Of a stretch of 61,094 bases of DNA, positions 6,601 through 15,627 are shown piece after piece; within the stretch, counting starts at the first letter, position 1; every line of letters begins with the position of its first letter. The notes under the pieces are model-generated. The model ran no database searches, had not been told where the DNA came from, and saw only the letters and a program-made list of their open reading frames with translations. Origin of the DNA: DYRG01 sp041161065. GTDB taxonomy: Bacteria > Pseudomonadota > Gammaproteobacteria > Beggiatoales > Beggiatoaceae. The stretch covers positions 1 to 61,094 of the forward strand of contig JBEAVE010000008.1 in NCBI GenBank assembly GCA_041161065.1, in the 5' to 3' direction. Made by a program: the position numbers and the translations under genes.

Positions 6601-8862
6601 TTATTGAGCAACATAACGACGTGCAGAACGATTGGTACTATCTAAACTTGCGTAATGGCGAATTAAGGCGGGCACATCTAAAATTAATGCCACGTCGCCG
6701 CTTCCTAAAATAGTTGCGCCAGAAATCCCATGTAAGCGTTCAAAAAGTTTTCCTAAGGGTTTAATAACCGCTTGAAATTCCCCAAATAATGAACTTACAA
6801 CCAAGCCCGCTTCTCGATCACCATAACGCACCACGACAATATTGTTGCATTCAAGTTGTTCGGTGTCATCGATGCAGAGTTGAAAGAGCTGATGCAAATA
6901 AATTAACGGCAACATTCTTCCGCGTAAATTGAGGTAGTTGTTCTCTTGATTTTGAACAATATCGGGAGGAAATTCCACGCATTCAACAACCCGATCTAAA
7001 GGAACAACAAATGAGGATTTTCCTACATTGAATAGAAAGCCGTCGATAATGGCTAAGGTTAAAGGCAGACAAATGCGGACTTGCGTACCTTCGTTTTCTT
7101 GGCTGTACACGTCGATTGTGCCATTTAAGGCATTGACGTTGCGTTTGACGACATCTAATCCCACGCCGCGCCCAGATAATTCGGTGACGGCTTCGGAAGT
7201 GGAAATGCCCGCTTCGAACATTAACAAATCGACTTCTTGTTCGGTCAAAGTTTGGTCGGGGCGAATGATGCCTTTTTGGGTGGCTTTGCGCAAAATCTTT
7301 TGTCGATCCAAGCCCTTGCCGTCATCGCCGACCTCGATCACCACCATGCCCGAATCGTGATAAGCGTTTAATTGCAATGTGCCGTGAGGGGGTTTGCCGT
7401 GTGCTTCGCGAATGTCGGGGGTTTCGATGCCGTGATCGATGGCGTTGCGCACCAAGTGCATGAGCGGATCGTTGATTTTTTCGACCATGCTTTTGTCGAG
7501 TTCGGTTTCCGCGCCGCTAATGACCAATTCAATGTCTTTGCCCAAATCTCGACTTAAATCATGCACCATGCGTTGGAAGCGATTGAAAGTATTACCAATA
7601 TGCACCATTCTCATTCTTAACGTGCTATTTCTGATTTCCTCGACCAGCCGCGACATCGTTGAAATCGATTCGCCCAACCGATCGAATTTACCCTTTTGCA
7701 TCAACAAACTAATGCTGGCGTTGGCGATCACCAATTCGCCGACCAAATTGATTAATTGGTCGAGTTTGTCGGCATCGACCTGCAAATTTTTCTGGAGACG
7801 GGCTTTGACATCTTTGACGGTGGTGCTTTTGTTGAGCGGCGATGGAGCTTCGGTTTTGGGGGGGGGCGCGGCGGTCGATTTTGATTCTTGGGGTAAAATG
7901 ACGGCGGGTTCGTCGGGCAAGGCTAGTTGTGATCCAGCTGCCCATTCTTCGTCGGTTAAGGTGTGTTGATCGACCCAAATTTGTCCGATGCGGTCGATGC
8001 CTTCGGGCAGGCGGCGAAGCACCCGAAAATACGCGCCGAGGGGACTGTGTGGCGGCAAAATGCGCACTTCGCAGTAATCGCGCACCAAATCAAACATACC
8101 CTCAACCACCGACGGATCAACATCAACTTGATACGCAATCTCCAGCCCAATGTAGCAATGCTCGGGATTCATGTCGGCGGCGGGCGGCATCGCGTCGAAC
8201 AACGTATGTAATTGTAAAACCTGACCTTGTTCGCTCAAATAATGCACGACAGCCAACGGATCGATGCCATTTCGTAGCGCATCTTCATGAAAACGCAGGG
8301 AAACTTGCCAATGCGGCGCGAAAACGGGGGTATCTGCATTGAAATTTGGGGCGGCGGGCGGCGGAATCGTCACCAACGCGGTGCTTTCGACAGTCGGTTC
8401 GGGGGGCTTTTCGACCGCTTTTTCCACGACAACGGGCGCAGGCGGCGATTCAACGGGTTTGGGCTGCGGCGCGTTAATCAATGATTGCAAACGATTTTTT
8501 AAATCTTGGGTTGTTGTTTGCAGATCGGTTTGTTCGGTGTCGGGTTGTTCGATATCGTGTTCGATCCACATCACCAAATGGTCGTGGCAAGCGAGCATCA
8601 CTTGGATCAAATCCGCATTCACCAACAAATCGCCGCTGCGCACGCGGTCGAGGATATTTTCCATCAAATGCGTGAAAGCGGAAATTGCGTCCAACCCCAC
8701 AATCGCCGCCGAGCCTTTGAGGGTATGCGCGACGCGAAACACCACATTGACGGCTTCGCGATCATCGGCACTTTTTTCGAGGTGAAGCAGGGCATCTTCC
8801 ATTTGTTGAAGGGTATCTTCGCTTTCCATCGCAAAGATTTTGCGCAACTGTTGCATACTCAT
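6601..8862 (-). CDS. cheA: chemotaxis histidine kinase CheA
   Basis: Central kinase of a chemosensory pathway. Domains in order: HPt with the phosphorylated H46 (AHTLKGSA), a Pro/Ala-rich linker, a P2-like response-regulator docking segment (about 190-300), dimerisation helices (about 355-420), HATPase with HLVRNAIDHGIE, GDDGKGL and GRGVGLDVV boxes (about 420-590), and a C-terminal CheW-like domain. The length of 753 is within the CheA range. No receiver domain is fused and no cheY is in the operon, so its output regulator must be encoded elsewhere. The gene sits between the STAS gene (2-bp gap) and cheW. The middle of the gene is visibly richer in G+C than the flanks. Confidence 0.96.
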   Translation of the reverse strand: MSMQQLRKIFAMESEDTLQQMEDALLHLEKSADDREAVNVVFRVAHTLKGSAAIVGLDAISAFTHLMENILDRVRSGDLLVNADLIQVMLACHDHLVMWIEHDIEQPDTEQTDLQTTTQDLKNRLQSLINAPQPKPVESPPAPVVVEKAVEKPPEPTVESTALVTIPPPAAPNFNADTPVFAPHWQVSLRFHEDALRNGIDPLAVVHYLSEQGQVLQLHTLFDAMPPAADMNPEHCYIGLEIAYQVDVDPSVVEGMFDLVRDYCEVRILPPHSPLGAYFRVLRRLPEGIDRIGQIWVDQHTLTDEEWAAGSQLALPDEPAVILPQESKSTAAPPPKTEAPSPLNKSTTVKDVKARLQKNLQVDADKLDQLINLVGELVIANASISLLMQKGKFDRLGESISTMSRLVEEIRNSTLRMRMVHIGNTFNRFQRMVHDLSRDLGKDIELVISGAETELDKSMVEKINDPLMHLVRNAIDHGIETPDIREAHGKPPHGTLQLNAYHDSGMVVIEVGDDGKGLDRQKILRKATQKGIIRPDQTLTEQEVDLLMFEAGISTSEAVTELSGRGVGLDVVKRNVNALNGTIDVYSQENEGTQVRICLPLTLAIIDGFLFNVGKSSFVVPLDRVVECVEFPPDIVQNQENNYLNLRGRMLPLIYLHQLFQLCIDDTEQLECNNIVVVRYGDREAGLVVSSLFGEFQAVIKPLGKLFERLHGISGATILGSGDVALILDVPALIRHYASLDSTNRSARRYVAQ

Positions 8863-8864
8863 AA

Positions 8865-9194
8865 TTAGCCTTCCTCGCGGGAATGATCGGGGAGTGGATC
8901 GGCAAATTCTTCAATTAAATTATATATTTGTAATAATTCTATCACCACTGGATTGTGATCAACGTAGCGTAAATTTTTTTGTAATTGGAGGGCTTCGCGT
9001 TTGGCGAGCCACAGAATTTGCACGCCCGCCGAGTCCATTTCGTTGATGTCCTGCAAGCGCACTTCCACGTCGGGGTGATTGGTGATCGCGTCCAATAAAA
9101 CATCTTTTAATTCAGCAGCATACGATAAATTTACGCCACCTTTCACATCAATCACGCAAAAATTGTTTAGTTCTTCAACATCAATGTGCATCAT
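8865..9194 (-). CDS. STAS-domain (anti-anti-sigma-like) protein in the che operon
   Basis: A 109-residue STAS domain with the segment NEMDSAGVQILWLAKREAL, whose S55 is where anti-sigma-factor antagonists are phosphorylated. The start is set by an ATGA overlap with the cheB stop; a longer open frame exists upstream but runs antiparallel in frame through cheB. It sits where a cheY is often found, between cheB and cheA, suggesting a regulatory partner for the chemosensory kinase. Its target is not evident. Confidence 0.8.
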   Translation of the reverse strand: MMHIDVEELNNFCVIDVKGGVNLSYAAELKDVLLDAITNHPDVEVRLQDINEMDSAGVQILWLAKREALQLQKNLRYVDHNPVVIELLQIYNLIEEFADPLPDHSREEG

Positions 9195-10282
9195 TTGAGT
9201 TCTGCCTTTAAAAAGTAGGGCGCGATGGCTTCGAGCGGTAAAATCGCGCTGGCTGCGCCACGTTTGACGGCTTCTTTGGGCATTCCGTAGACCACGCAGG
9301 TTTCTTCGTTTTGGGCGATGCAAAACGCGCCCGCTTGGTGCATTTCGTCGAGTCCGCGCGCCCCGTCGTCGCCCATGCCCGTTAAAATCACCCCCAACGC
9401 ATTCCGCCCCGCACTTTGTGCCATCGACCGAAACAACACATCAACCGACGGACGATGCCGATTGATCAGCGGTCCATCTTTTAATTCTACAAAATATTGA
9501 TTGCCTTGTCTTTTCAATAACATATGTCGATCACCCGGGGCAATAATCGCACGACCTTGTTGCACGCGATCGTTGGGCTCGGCTTCTTTGACTTCGATTT
9601 GGCAAATGGTGTTTAACCGATCGGCGAACGCTTTGGTGAAACCGGCGGGCATATGTTGAACGATCACGATGGCGGGGGATTGGAGCGGCAGGCTTCGTAA
9701 AATGTGTTCGATGGCTTGCGTGCCGCCGGTCGATGCGCCGATCCCGACGACCCGTTCGGTATTGAATTTGAGCGATCCGAGCATTCTGGGCAGATCGATC
9801 ATCACATCGACGCTTAATTTAGGCGCGGGCGCGGGCACACTGGCGGCATCGGCGTGGCGTTTGAGAATGCGGATATTGGCGCGCGAGGCGGCTTTCACCA
9901 CATCAATCAAGTTGTTTTTATTGTCGTACAAAAAGCCGTGCACGCCGAGTTTGGGTTTGGTGATGATGTCGACCGCGCCCGCCGCGAGAACTTGCACGGT
10001 GACGGACGCGCCTTTTTCCGCCAATGACGAGCACACGACAACGGGGGTGGGGTGTTCGCTCATGATTTTTTTCAGGAATGTTAAGCCGTCCATGCGCGGC
10101 ATTTCCAAATCGAGCACGATCACGTCGGGCCATTGACGCTGCATGTATTGCATGGCGATCAACGGATCAGACGCGGCGGCGATGATTTCTATCTCGCGAT
10201 CAGAACGGAGAATTTCTGAAAGCACTTGTCGGACGACTGCCGAGTCATCGACGATGAGGGTTTTGATTTTTTTTGAAGTCAT
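9191..10282 (-). CDS. cheB: chemotaxis methylesterase CheB
   Basis: Removes methyl groups from, and can deamidate, chemoreceptors during adaptation. The N-terminal receiver has D11/D12 and phospho-acceptor D58 (VLDLEMPRMDG). The C-terminal esterase has the S184-H210-D306 triad (IGASTGG, VQHMPAGF, TGMGDDG). Length 363. It overlaps cheD by ATGA at its start and the STAS gene by ATGA at its end, showing tight translational coupling. Confidence 0.96.
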   Translation of the reverse strand: MTSKKIKTLIVDDSAVVRQVLSEILRSDREIEIIAAASDPLIAMQYMQRQWPDVIVLDLEMPRMDGLTFLKKIMSEHPTPVVVCSSLAEKGASVTVQVLAAGAVDIITKPKLGVHGFLYDNKNNLIDVVKAASRANIRILKRHADAASVPAPAPKLSVDVMIDLPRMLGSLKFNTERVVGIGASTGGTQAIEHILRSLPLQSPAIVIVQHMPAGFTKAFADRLNTICQIEVKEAEPNDRVQQGRAIIAPGDRHMLLKRQGNQYFVELKDGPLINRHRPSVDVLFRSMAQSAGRNALGVILTGMGDDGARGLDEMHQAGAFCIAQNEETCVVYGMPKEAVKRGAASAILPLEAIAPYFLKAELK

Positions 10283-10776
10283 TGCGCGGAATTATCTGAA
10301 AATTGTCGAAGCAACCCGACGTTATGATGAACCGACACATCGCCATTGCTAATATCAAACACGATGCGGCGATAACCAATCCCGCCGGCGTGCGTGGAAT
10401 GCACTTGAAACCCGCCTTCTAGCAGCAACTTTTTACCCACGTCCATATTTCGCTGACCGATATTTTTCTCTTGGGGCTTGCTCAACGAGGGAAACATATT
10501 TCCCCCACCAAAAACTTTTACCTGATATTCGGAGGGTATGGATTGATGCCGTTTAATTTCTTGCAAAAACATTAAGATAGCATCTTCTGCATAACGTCCG
10601 TTGAGGTGTTGCGGGTCGCTTTTATTGGGATTTGGCAACATATAATGGCACATTCCGCCCAACAATCGCAGCGGATGCCACAACGTGATCGCCACACAAG
10701 AGCCTAATAACGTGCGAATTTTAACGCGCTCGTCCCCAAAATAGAATTCGCCGGGGTGTAAAAAGATGTCTTGCAT
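10279..10776 (-). CDS. cheD: chemoreceptor glutamine deamidase CheD
   Basis: Converts receptor glutamines to glutamates to set methylation sites. The 165-residue protein has the catalytic cysteine C27 in TLLGSCVAITLW and H44 in GGMCHYMLP, followed by GRYAEDAI and KVFGGGNMF. It lies 3 bp after cheR and overlaps cheB by 4 bp. Confidence 0.95.
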   Translation of the reverse strand: MQDIFLHPGEFYFGDERVKIRTLLGSCVAITLWHPLRLLGGMCHYMLPNPNKSDPQHLNGRYAEDAILMFLQEIKRHQSIPSEYQVKVFGGGNMFPSLSKPQEKNIGQRNMDVGKKLLLEGGFQVHSTHAGGIGYRRIVFDISNGDVSVHHNVGLLRQFSDNSAQ

Positions 10777-10779
10777 AGT

Positions 10780-11775
10780 TTAACGCTTGCAATAGACCGT
10801 CGGCGCGACGGGATAAATTTGGCTGTGAATGAAGTTATCCATAATACCCACGAGGCTCTCGGCGTGTCCAAAAAAGCAGTGCCCGCCACTTTTCAACGTC
10901 GGCAACAAACGGTGCACTAAACGTCGTTTGGTTTCCACGTCAAAGTATATTAAAACATTTCGCAAAAAAATCACGTCGAATAACCCGATGTTTGGCAACG
11001 TGGTGTTGAGGTTGATTTGCTCGAATTTAACATGATTGCGAATTTTTTTATCGACCAATAATGTCCCTTCTTGGGCGCGCACGCCTTTTAGGCAATATTT
11101 TGTCAAATAGTGGCGCGGGGGGAGTTTGCCGTCGATCATCGAATAATGCGCGTTTTGCGCCGCCTGCAACACCCGCACGCTAATGTCCGATCCTAACACT
11201 TCCCACTCGGTTTGTTCGCCAAAATGATCCATCAACACCATCGCAATGCTATACACTTCCTCGCCCGACGAACAAGCCGCACTCCACGCCCGAAACGGCG
11301 GCGCACCTTTCCAAGGTTTGAGCACTTGGTGTTTGAGAATTTCAAAATGCTCCGGTTCACGAAAAAAGTATGTTTCGTTGGTCGTTAATAAATCGATCAT
11401 CATTTGCAATTCGTCGGGGTGCGCACCGCTCGTCGCAAACACAAAATAATCCCCGTACGTTTTAATCCCGTAATAACGCAGCCGTCGGTTGAGGCGCGCC
11501 GCCACCAATACTTTTTTAACGGGTGTGAGCATAATCCCGACAGTTTCGTACATAAACTTTTGAAATAGCGCAAATTCCCGATCCGAAATCACGGGCGAGT
11601 CGGGCGAGGGATTTCCCATCATGTCGGGAGAAACAAATGCCGTCACGGGCGGCTGATGAACATTTTTCACAAATATCGTTTGGTTCAAGTGTTGAGAGAG
11701 CAAAATAGGAGAGTCCAAGCGTCTGAAATTGACATATCCGCAAATTCTATCATAAATTGTAGAATCCACGCCCAC
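10780..11775 (-). CDS. cheR: chemotaxis methyltransferase CheR
   Basis: SAM-dependent glutamate methyltransferase for chemoreceptors. The N-terminal four-helix part (ISDREFALFQKFMYE...) is followed by the SAM-binding core (FRAWSAACSSGEEVYSIAM, LGSDIS, DVIFLRNVLIYF, GHAESL). The annotated start is a GTG with AAAGGC upstream and gives an unusual extension of about 50 residues. An alternative ATG pair at 11622 would give a standard-length CheR but has no good ribosome site. First gene of the che operon. Confidence 0.93.
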   Translation of the reverse strand: MGVDSTIYDRICGYVNFRRLDSPILLSQHLNQTIFVKNVHQPPVTAFVSPDMMGNPSPDSPVISDREFALFQKFMYETVGIMLTPVKKVLVAARLNRRLRYYGIKTYGDYFVFATSGAHPDELQMMIDLLTTNETYFFREPEHFEILKHQVLKPWKGAPPFRAWSAACSSGEEVYSIAMVLMDHFGEQTEWEVLGSDISVRVLQAAQNAHYSMIDGKLPPRHYLTKYCLKGVRAQEGTLLVDKKIRNHVKFEQINLNTTLPNIGLFDVIFLRNVLIYFDVETKRRLVHRLLPTLKSGGHCFFGHAESLVGIMDNFIHSQIYPVAPTVYCKR

Positions 11776-11908
11776 TTGCCTTTTGTTTCAGGAATAGGTC
11801 GTGATCAAATTGAGAGGCGACTTAAATCTATAATTTGCTGAAAATACATACAAATCATGTAAAATTATCTCTGTCTTTTGATCACTACCCAAATAAGGAG
11901 GTTGTAAA

Positions 11909-13966
11909 ATGCGATTGTGGAAAAAACCATTGATTTTATTATTGATTTCGTTTGTTGGGGCGGCGAGCGCGGGAGGAATAGCTCTTAATCGCGGCGAAAC
12001 CATCAATGCAATTTGGTTAATCGTGGCGGGAGTTTGTATTTACGCCATTATGTACCGTTTCTATAGTGCGTGGATTGCTGCGAAAGTCCTTACCCTCGAC
12101 GAAACCCGCGCCACACCGGCTGAACGATTAGAAAATGGGCGCGATTTTGTTCCCACCAACAAATGGGTAGTATTTGGTCATCATTTCGCGGCAATTGCGG
12201 GTCCCGGTCCTTTGGTCGGACCAACTTTAGCGGCACAATTTGGTTTCTTACCCGGCACGTTGTGGATTTTAATTGGATCGGTGCTTGGTGGTTGTGTTCA
12301 AGATATGATTATTCTATTTCTATCAACGCGAAGAAATGGAAGAAGTTTAGGGCAAATGGCGCGAGAGGAACTGGGTGTAATTGGCGGTGCAGCGGTGTTG
12401 ATTGCAACATTAATGATTATGATCATTTTAATTGCGGTATTAGGATTGGTCGTTGTTAATGCGATGAAGCACAGCGCATGGGCAACTTCCACTGTGGCAG
12501 CAACGATTCCGATTGCGGTTTTAGTGGGTTTGTACATGAGAAACATTCGTCCTGGAAAAGTATTAGAAGGATCATTTCTAGGCGTGAGTTTGCTCTTATT
12601 ATCAGTGATAGGTGGCGGGTGGATTGACGGGCATGAAACGTTAAGAACATGGTTTGATCACGAGGGTTTGACATTAGCGTGGGCAGTGATTGGATATGGA
12701 TTTGTCGCGGCGATTTTACCCGTGTGGTTATTATTAGCCCCGCGCGATTATTTGTCGACCTTTATGAAACTCGGCACAATTGTATTATTAGCGATTGCCA
12801 TTGTATTATTACAACCAGAAATCAAAATGCCTGCAATTACTCGATTTGTCGATGGGTCAGGTCCTATATTTGGCGGGGCATTATTTCCTTTCGTTTTTAT
12901 TACAATTGCGTGTGGAGCAATTTCGGGGTTTCACGCACTGATTTCATCGGGAACAACTCCCAAACTAATTTCAAATGAAAATCACATTAGAATTGTTGGA
13001 TATGGCGGCATGGTTTTAGAGTCATTTGTGGCGATTATGGCGATGATTGCCGCGACCATTTTAGAACCGGGTATTTATTTCGCCATTAACAGTGGTGCGG
13101 GCGCGGTGGGGGCTGATCCAATTAAAGCTGTTGAAACGATTAGTTCTTGGGGATTTCCTGTCACCGTTGAACAAATGAATGCTCTCGCGTATGAAATGGG
13201 TGAGAAAACCCTATTTGCTCGAACCGGCGGCGCACCTTCTTTAGCCGTTGGAATGGCGAGTATTTTTAATAGTGTTTTTGGACAGTCTTTAATGGGTATT
13301 TGGTATCATTTTGCAATCATGTTTGAAGCCGTTTTTATTTTAACAACGGTTGATGCGGGCACGCGCGTTGGGCGTTTCATGTTGCAAGATTTACTGGGTA
13401 ATATTTGGAAACCACTCGGAGAAACCTCTTGGTATCCCTCTGTTATATTAAGCAGCGCATTAGTTGTAGGGGCGTGGGGCTATTTCTTGTACATCGGTGT
13501 AATTGATCCCAATGGAGGGGTAAATTTGTTATGGCCCTTGTTTGGAATTGTTAATCAAATGTTAGCGGCGATTGCTTTGTGTGTTGCAACGGGAATTTTA
13601 ATTAAGTCTGGGAAATTAAAATACGTTTGGGTAACGGCTATTCCATTGATTTGGTTATCTATTATTACAACAGTTGCGTCGTATGAAAAGGTCATGAGTT
13701 CGGATATTCGAATTGGTTTTTTTGCGGCGGCAAATGATTTATCAACCAAACTAGCGAGCGGGCTTTTATCACCTGAGAAAGCTAAGATTGCTCCTCAACT
13801 TATTTTTAATCAACAATTAGATGCTTGGTTAATTATTTTCTTTGTGATAGTGTTATGGGTTATTATTGCAGATATGATTCGAGTTTCTCTACTTTTTTTG
13901 AATGGAAAATCGACTTTACCTTTAGCAGAATCACCTTATCAACGCACAAAGTTATTAGAGGTGTAA
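11909..13966 (+). CDS. cstA: carbon starvation protein CstA-type transporter
   Basis: Multi-pass inner-membrane protein of the CstA family, whose members import peptides or pyruvate. The 685 residues contain about 16 hydrophobic segments and family signatures (HHFAAIAGPGPLVGP, GSVLGGCVQDM, ISGFHALISSGTTPK, TTVDAGTRVGRF). A perfect AAGGAGG precedes the ATG. It is divergent from cheR, with 133 bp shared between them, and is followed by a hairpin. No partner two-component system is adjacent. Confidence 0.95.
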   Translation: MRLWKKPLILLLISFVGAASAGGIALNRGETINAIWLIVAGVCIYAIMYRFYSAWIAAKVLTLDETRATPAERLENGRDFVPTNKWVVFGHHFAAIAGPGPLVGPTLAAQFGFLPGTLWILIGSVLGGCVQDMIILFLSTRRNGRSLGQMAREELGVIGGAAVLIATLMIMIILIAVLGLVVVNAMKHSAWATSTVAATIPIAVLVGLYMRNIRPGKVLEGSFLGVSLLLLSVIGGGWIDGHETLRTWFDHEGLTLAWAVIGYGFVAAILPVWLLLAPRDYLSTFMKLGTIVLLAIAIVLLQPEIKMPAITRFVDGSGPIFGGALFPFVFITIACGAISGFHALISSGTTPKLISNENHIRIVGYGGMVLESFVAIMAMIAATILEPGIYFAINSGAGAVGADPIKAVETISSWGFPVTVEQMNALAYEMGEKTLFARTGGAPSLAVGMASIFNSVFGQSLMGIWYHFAIMFEAVFILTTVDAGTRVGRFMLQDLLGNIWKPLGETSWYPSVILSSALVVGAWGYFLYIGVIDPNGGVNLLWPLFGIVNQMLAAIALCVATGILIKSGKLKYVWVTAIPLIWLSIITTVASYEKVMSSDIRIGFFAAANDLSTKLASGLLSPEKAKIAPQLIFNQQLDAWLIIFFVIVLWVIIADMIRVSLLFLNGKSTLPLAESPYQRTKLLEV

Positions 13967-13973
13967 ATCACTT

Positions 13974-14001
13974 TTTTCCTCCCGATTCGTTGGGAGGAAA
14001 A
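13974..14001. terminator. hairpin between cstA and pilA (converging)
   Basis: TTTTCCTCCC (13974-13983) pairs perfectly with GGGAGGAAAA (13992-14001) around an 8-nt loop. A T-rich stretch follows on the plus strand, so it probably ends cstA. The symmetric arms could also stop pilA transcripts. Confidence 0.55.
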
Positions 14002-14011
14002 GTATTTCTTG

Positions 14012-14407
14012 TTATTTACAATTGGGTGGCAAATAAGCCAGATTAATGTTTGTAGATTTGCACGACCATGTTCTCAATGCGCTATTAAAAACTAATGATA
14101 AAGAACCTTTGATATTTGGGTCTTTAAAAGTCGCATCAAATCCATAGCCATTGATAACAATTTTATCGACGTATTTTCCCGTTGTTCTTCCCCCTAATTG
14201 AACGCTAATATCCGAAGTCCATGTTGCGTGATCGGTGAACCATTCTTGCGCGGGAACTTTCAAACCGGATAGCAAATTGAGTGCTTCTGAGATTTGTGCG
14301 CGTTTCAAATAATCGCTATAAGCGGGTATTGCAACGCCCAGCAAAATGCTTATCACGGCGATAACAATCATTAGTTCAACTAATGTAAAACCTGTTGAGG
14401 ATTTCAT
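14012..14407 (-). CDS. pilA: type IV major pilin (PilA family)
   Basis: Structural subunit of type IV pili, exported and processed by prepilin peptidase. The short leader MKSSTG is cut before F7; E11 in GFTLVELMIVIAV is the conserved assembly glutamate, and a long hydrophobic alpha1 helix follows. The C-terminal cysteine pair (SC...NCK) would close a D-loop. At 131 residues it is a short pilin. The ATG at 14407 has AGGAGA at proper spacing; a 16-residue upstream extension is not needed. A sigma-54 site precedes it. It stands alone, with no pil assembly genes nearby. Confidence 0.92.
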   Translation of the reverse strand: MKSSTGFTLVELMIVIAVISILLGVAIPAYSDYLKRAQISEALNLLSGLKVPAQEWFTDHATWTSDISVQLGGRTTGKYVDKIVINGYGFDATFKDPNIKGSLSLVFNSALRTWSCKSTNINLAYLPPNCK

Positions 14408-14501
14408 GGTATTTCTCCTAAAGAAATGGGCTGTTTGTGGATTGCACACTGACAAATCAAACTGGGCGTTTTTTTAATCATTTCAGCTCAATTTTATAAA
14501 A

Positions 14502-14516
14502 GCAATACGTATGCCA
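14502..14516 (-). promoter_or_regulatory. sigma-54 (RpoN) -24/-12 promoter of pilA
   Basis: The minus strand reads TGGCATACGTATTGC: the invariant GG and GC are exactly 10 bases apart, and TGGCA and TTGC match the consensus. It implies a leader of about 80 nt before pilA. RpoN control with a PilR-type activator is known for pilA in other gammaproteobacteria. The 365-bp gap 14408-14772 holds this site and the next promoter and nothing else that I can see. Confidence 0.75.
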
Positions 14517-14708
14517 TTTTCAATAAAAGAACGACCATAAGAACTGCCCGCAAATTGCGTTGAATTTTATTACAATTTGGGAGTAACTAAACAAAGAAAA
14601 CCCTTGCAAAACATTCCCTTTTGACTCAAAAATAGACAAATAAATCCCCGTATCGCTTGATTAAAATGTTCGTAACTATCGATAAATTAAGTATTTTTAA
14701 CATAGATA

Positions 14709-14736
14709 TTGCCCTCGCTTTTTTTATAGGTACAAT
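14709..14736 (+). promoter_or_regulatory. possible sigma-70 promoter of the 14773 gene
   Basis: TTGCCC (14709-14714), a 16-bp spacer and TACAAT (14731-14736), 37 bp before the start codon. Confidence 0.4.
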
Positions 14737-14772
14737 AGGCAGTTATGTAATAAATCCACTGGAGGTTCGCCC

Positions 14773-15627
14773 ATGAGTTTTCTCGAACAACTAAAACAAC
14801 AAGCCCAAGAAGTTAAAGCCCAAGAATCGGTTGCTGATCAAAAGAAAAAACAAATCGCCGCCCGATTTGAAAAATTGACAAAACCTAAAATGCGGCAAAT
14901 CCATTTGTATTTATATGAAATGGTTGAGCAACTTAAACTCATTCAACCTAATCCACCCGTCAAATATGAAATCCCCCATTTAGGAGAATATAGAGGATTG
15001 CAACAAGATGAATATATTTTGGGTGCATTTGATGAGCAAAATATGAATTTTTTTCTACGAATTGCCTGTCATTCTTCACGTAAAAATTGCATCGAACTCC
15101 GTGAAGAAAGCGAAGTTTCAAAGATGCGTGATTATTTGTGGGGACATAATATTCGTTTTAATTGGGTGCAAGAAAATGATAAACAACAAAAGTTTCTCCG
15201 CGCAATTTTTAATTTAGAAGGAGAAATCTTTTTGGAATTTAATTTTCGAGCAGAACCAGAAACCGCTAACATTCATCTAAATGTGAGAAACTTTGAATCA
15301 TTTGGAAAAGCAAATTATTTGATTCCACCTCAAGATATTGATAACAAATTTTTAGATCAAATGGCAATGTACATGACGAGAAACTCTCAAGAAAATATCT
15401 TATTGCATTACACCATTACACAAACTCGTGGAAAATTAAGCACATCAACCCGCGATAAAATTCGGGCGCAAATTCTGGCTGAACAGGCGGCTAAAAAGAA
15501 ACTTCAAGCTCAATTAGAATCTCAAACTCCCGTTTCAAAACCTAAACAACCGACGGTTTCTCCCTCTGAAGAAACTGTTGATGTTAAAACGCGCATTATC
15601 CAACTTCTAAATAAGAAAATTCTATGA
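14773..15627 (+). CDS. uncharacterised protein translationally coupled to an AguB-type amidase
   Basis: I do not recognise this 284-residue protein. It is soluble and rich in charged residues and Gln. The first about 50 residues and the last about 70 (Lys/Gln/Ala-rich, then a short helical end) look helical or coiled-coil, flanking a mixed alpha/beta centre. A GGAGG ribosome site precedes the ATG. Its last four bases (ATGA) overlap the start of the nitrilase-family gene, so the two are co-translated, but no functional link is known to me. Confidence 0.8.
   Translation: MSFLEQLKQQAQEVKAQESVADQKKKQIAARFEKLTKPKMRQIHLYLYEMVEQLKLIQPNPPVKYEIPHLGEYRGLQQDEYILGAFDEQNMNFFLRIACHSSRKNCIELREESEVSKMRDYLWGHNIRFNWVQENDKQQKFLRAIFNLEGEIFLEFNFRAEPETANIHLNVRNFESFGKANYLIPPQDIDNKFLDQMAMYMTRNSQENILLHYTITQTRGKLSTSTRDKIRAQILAEQAAKKKLQAQLESQTPVSKPKQPTVSPSEETVDVKTRIIQLLNKKIL

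Noticed and set aside
7439..7969. Long plus-strand frames inside cheA
   Set aside because: They are antisense shadows in a G+C-rich gene and show no recognisable domain or ribosome site.
9195..9323. N-terminal extension of the STAS protein
   Set aside because: It is cheB sequence read in another frame; the ATGA overlap gives the natural start at 9194.
11776..11908. Riboswitch or clear promoter in the cheR-cstA gap
   Set aside because: No known aptamer fold is recognised, and the best -35/-10 pair has a spacing of 19 bp, too poor to report.
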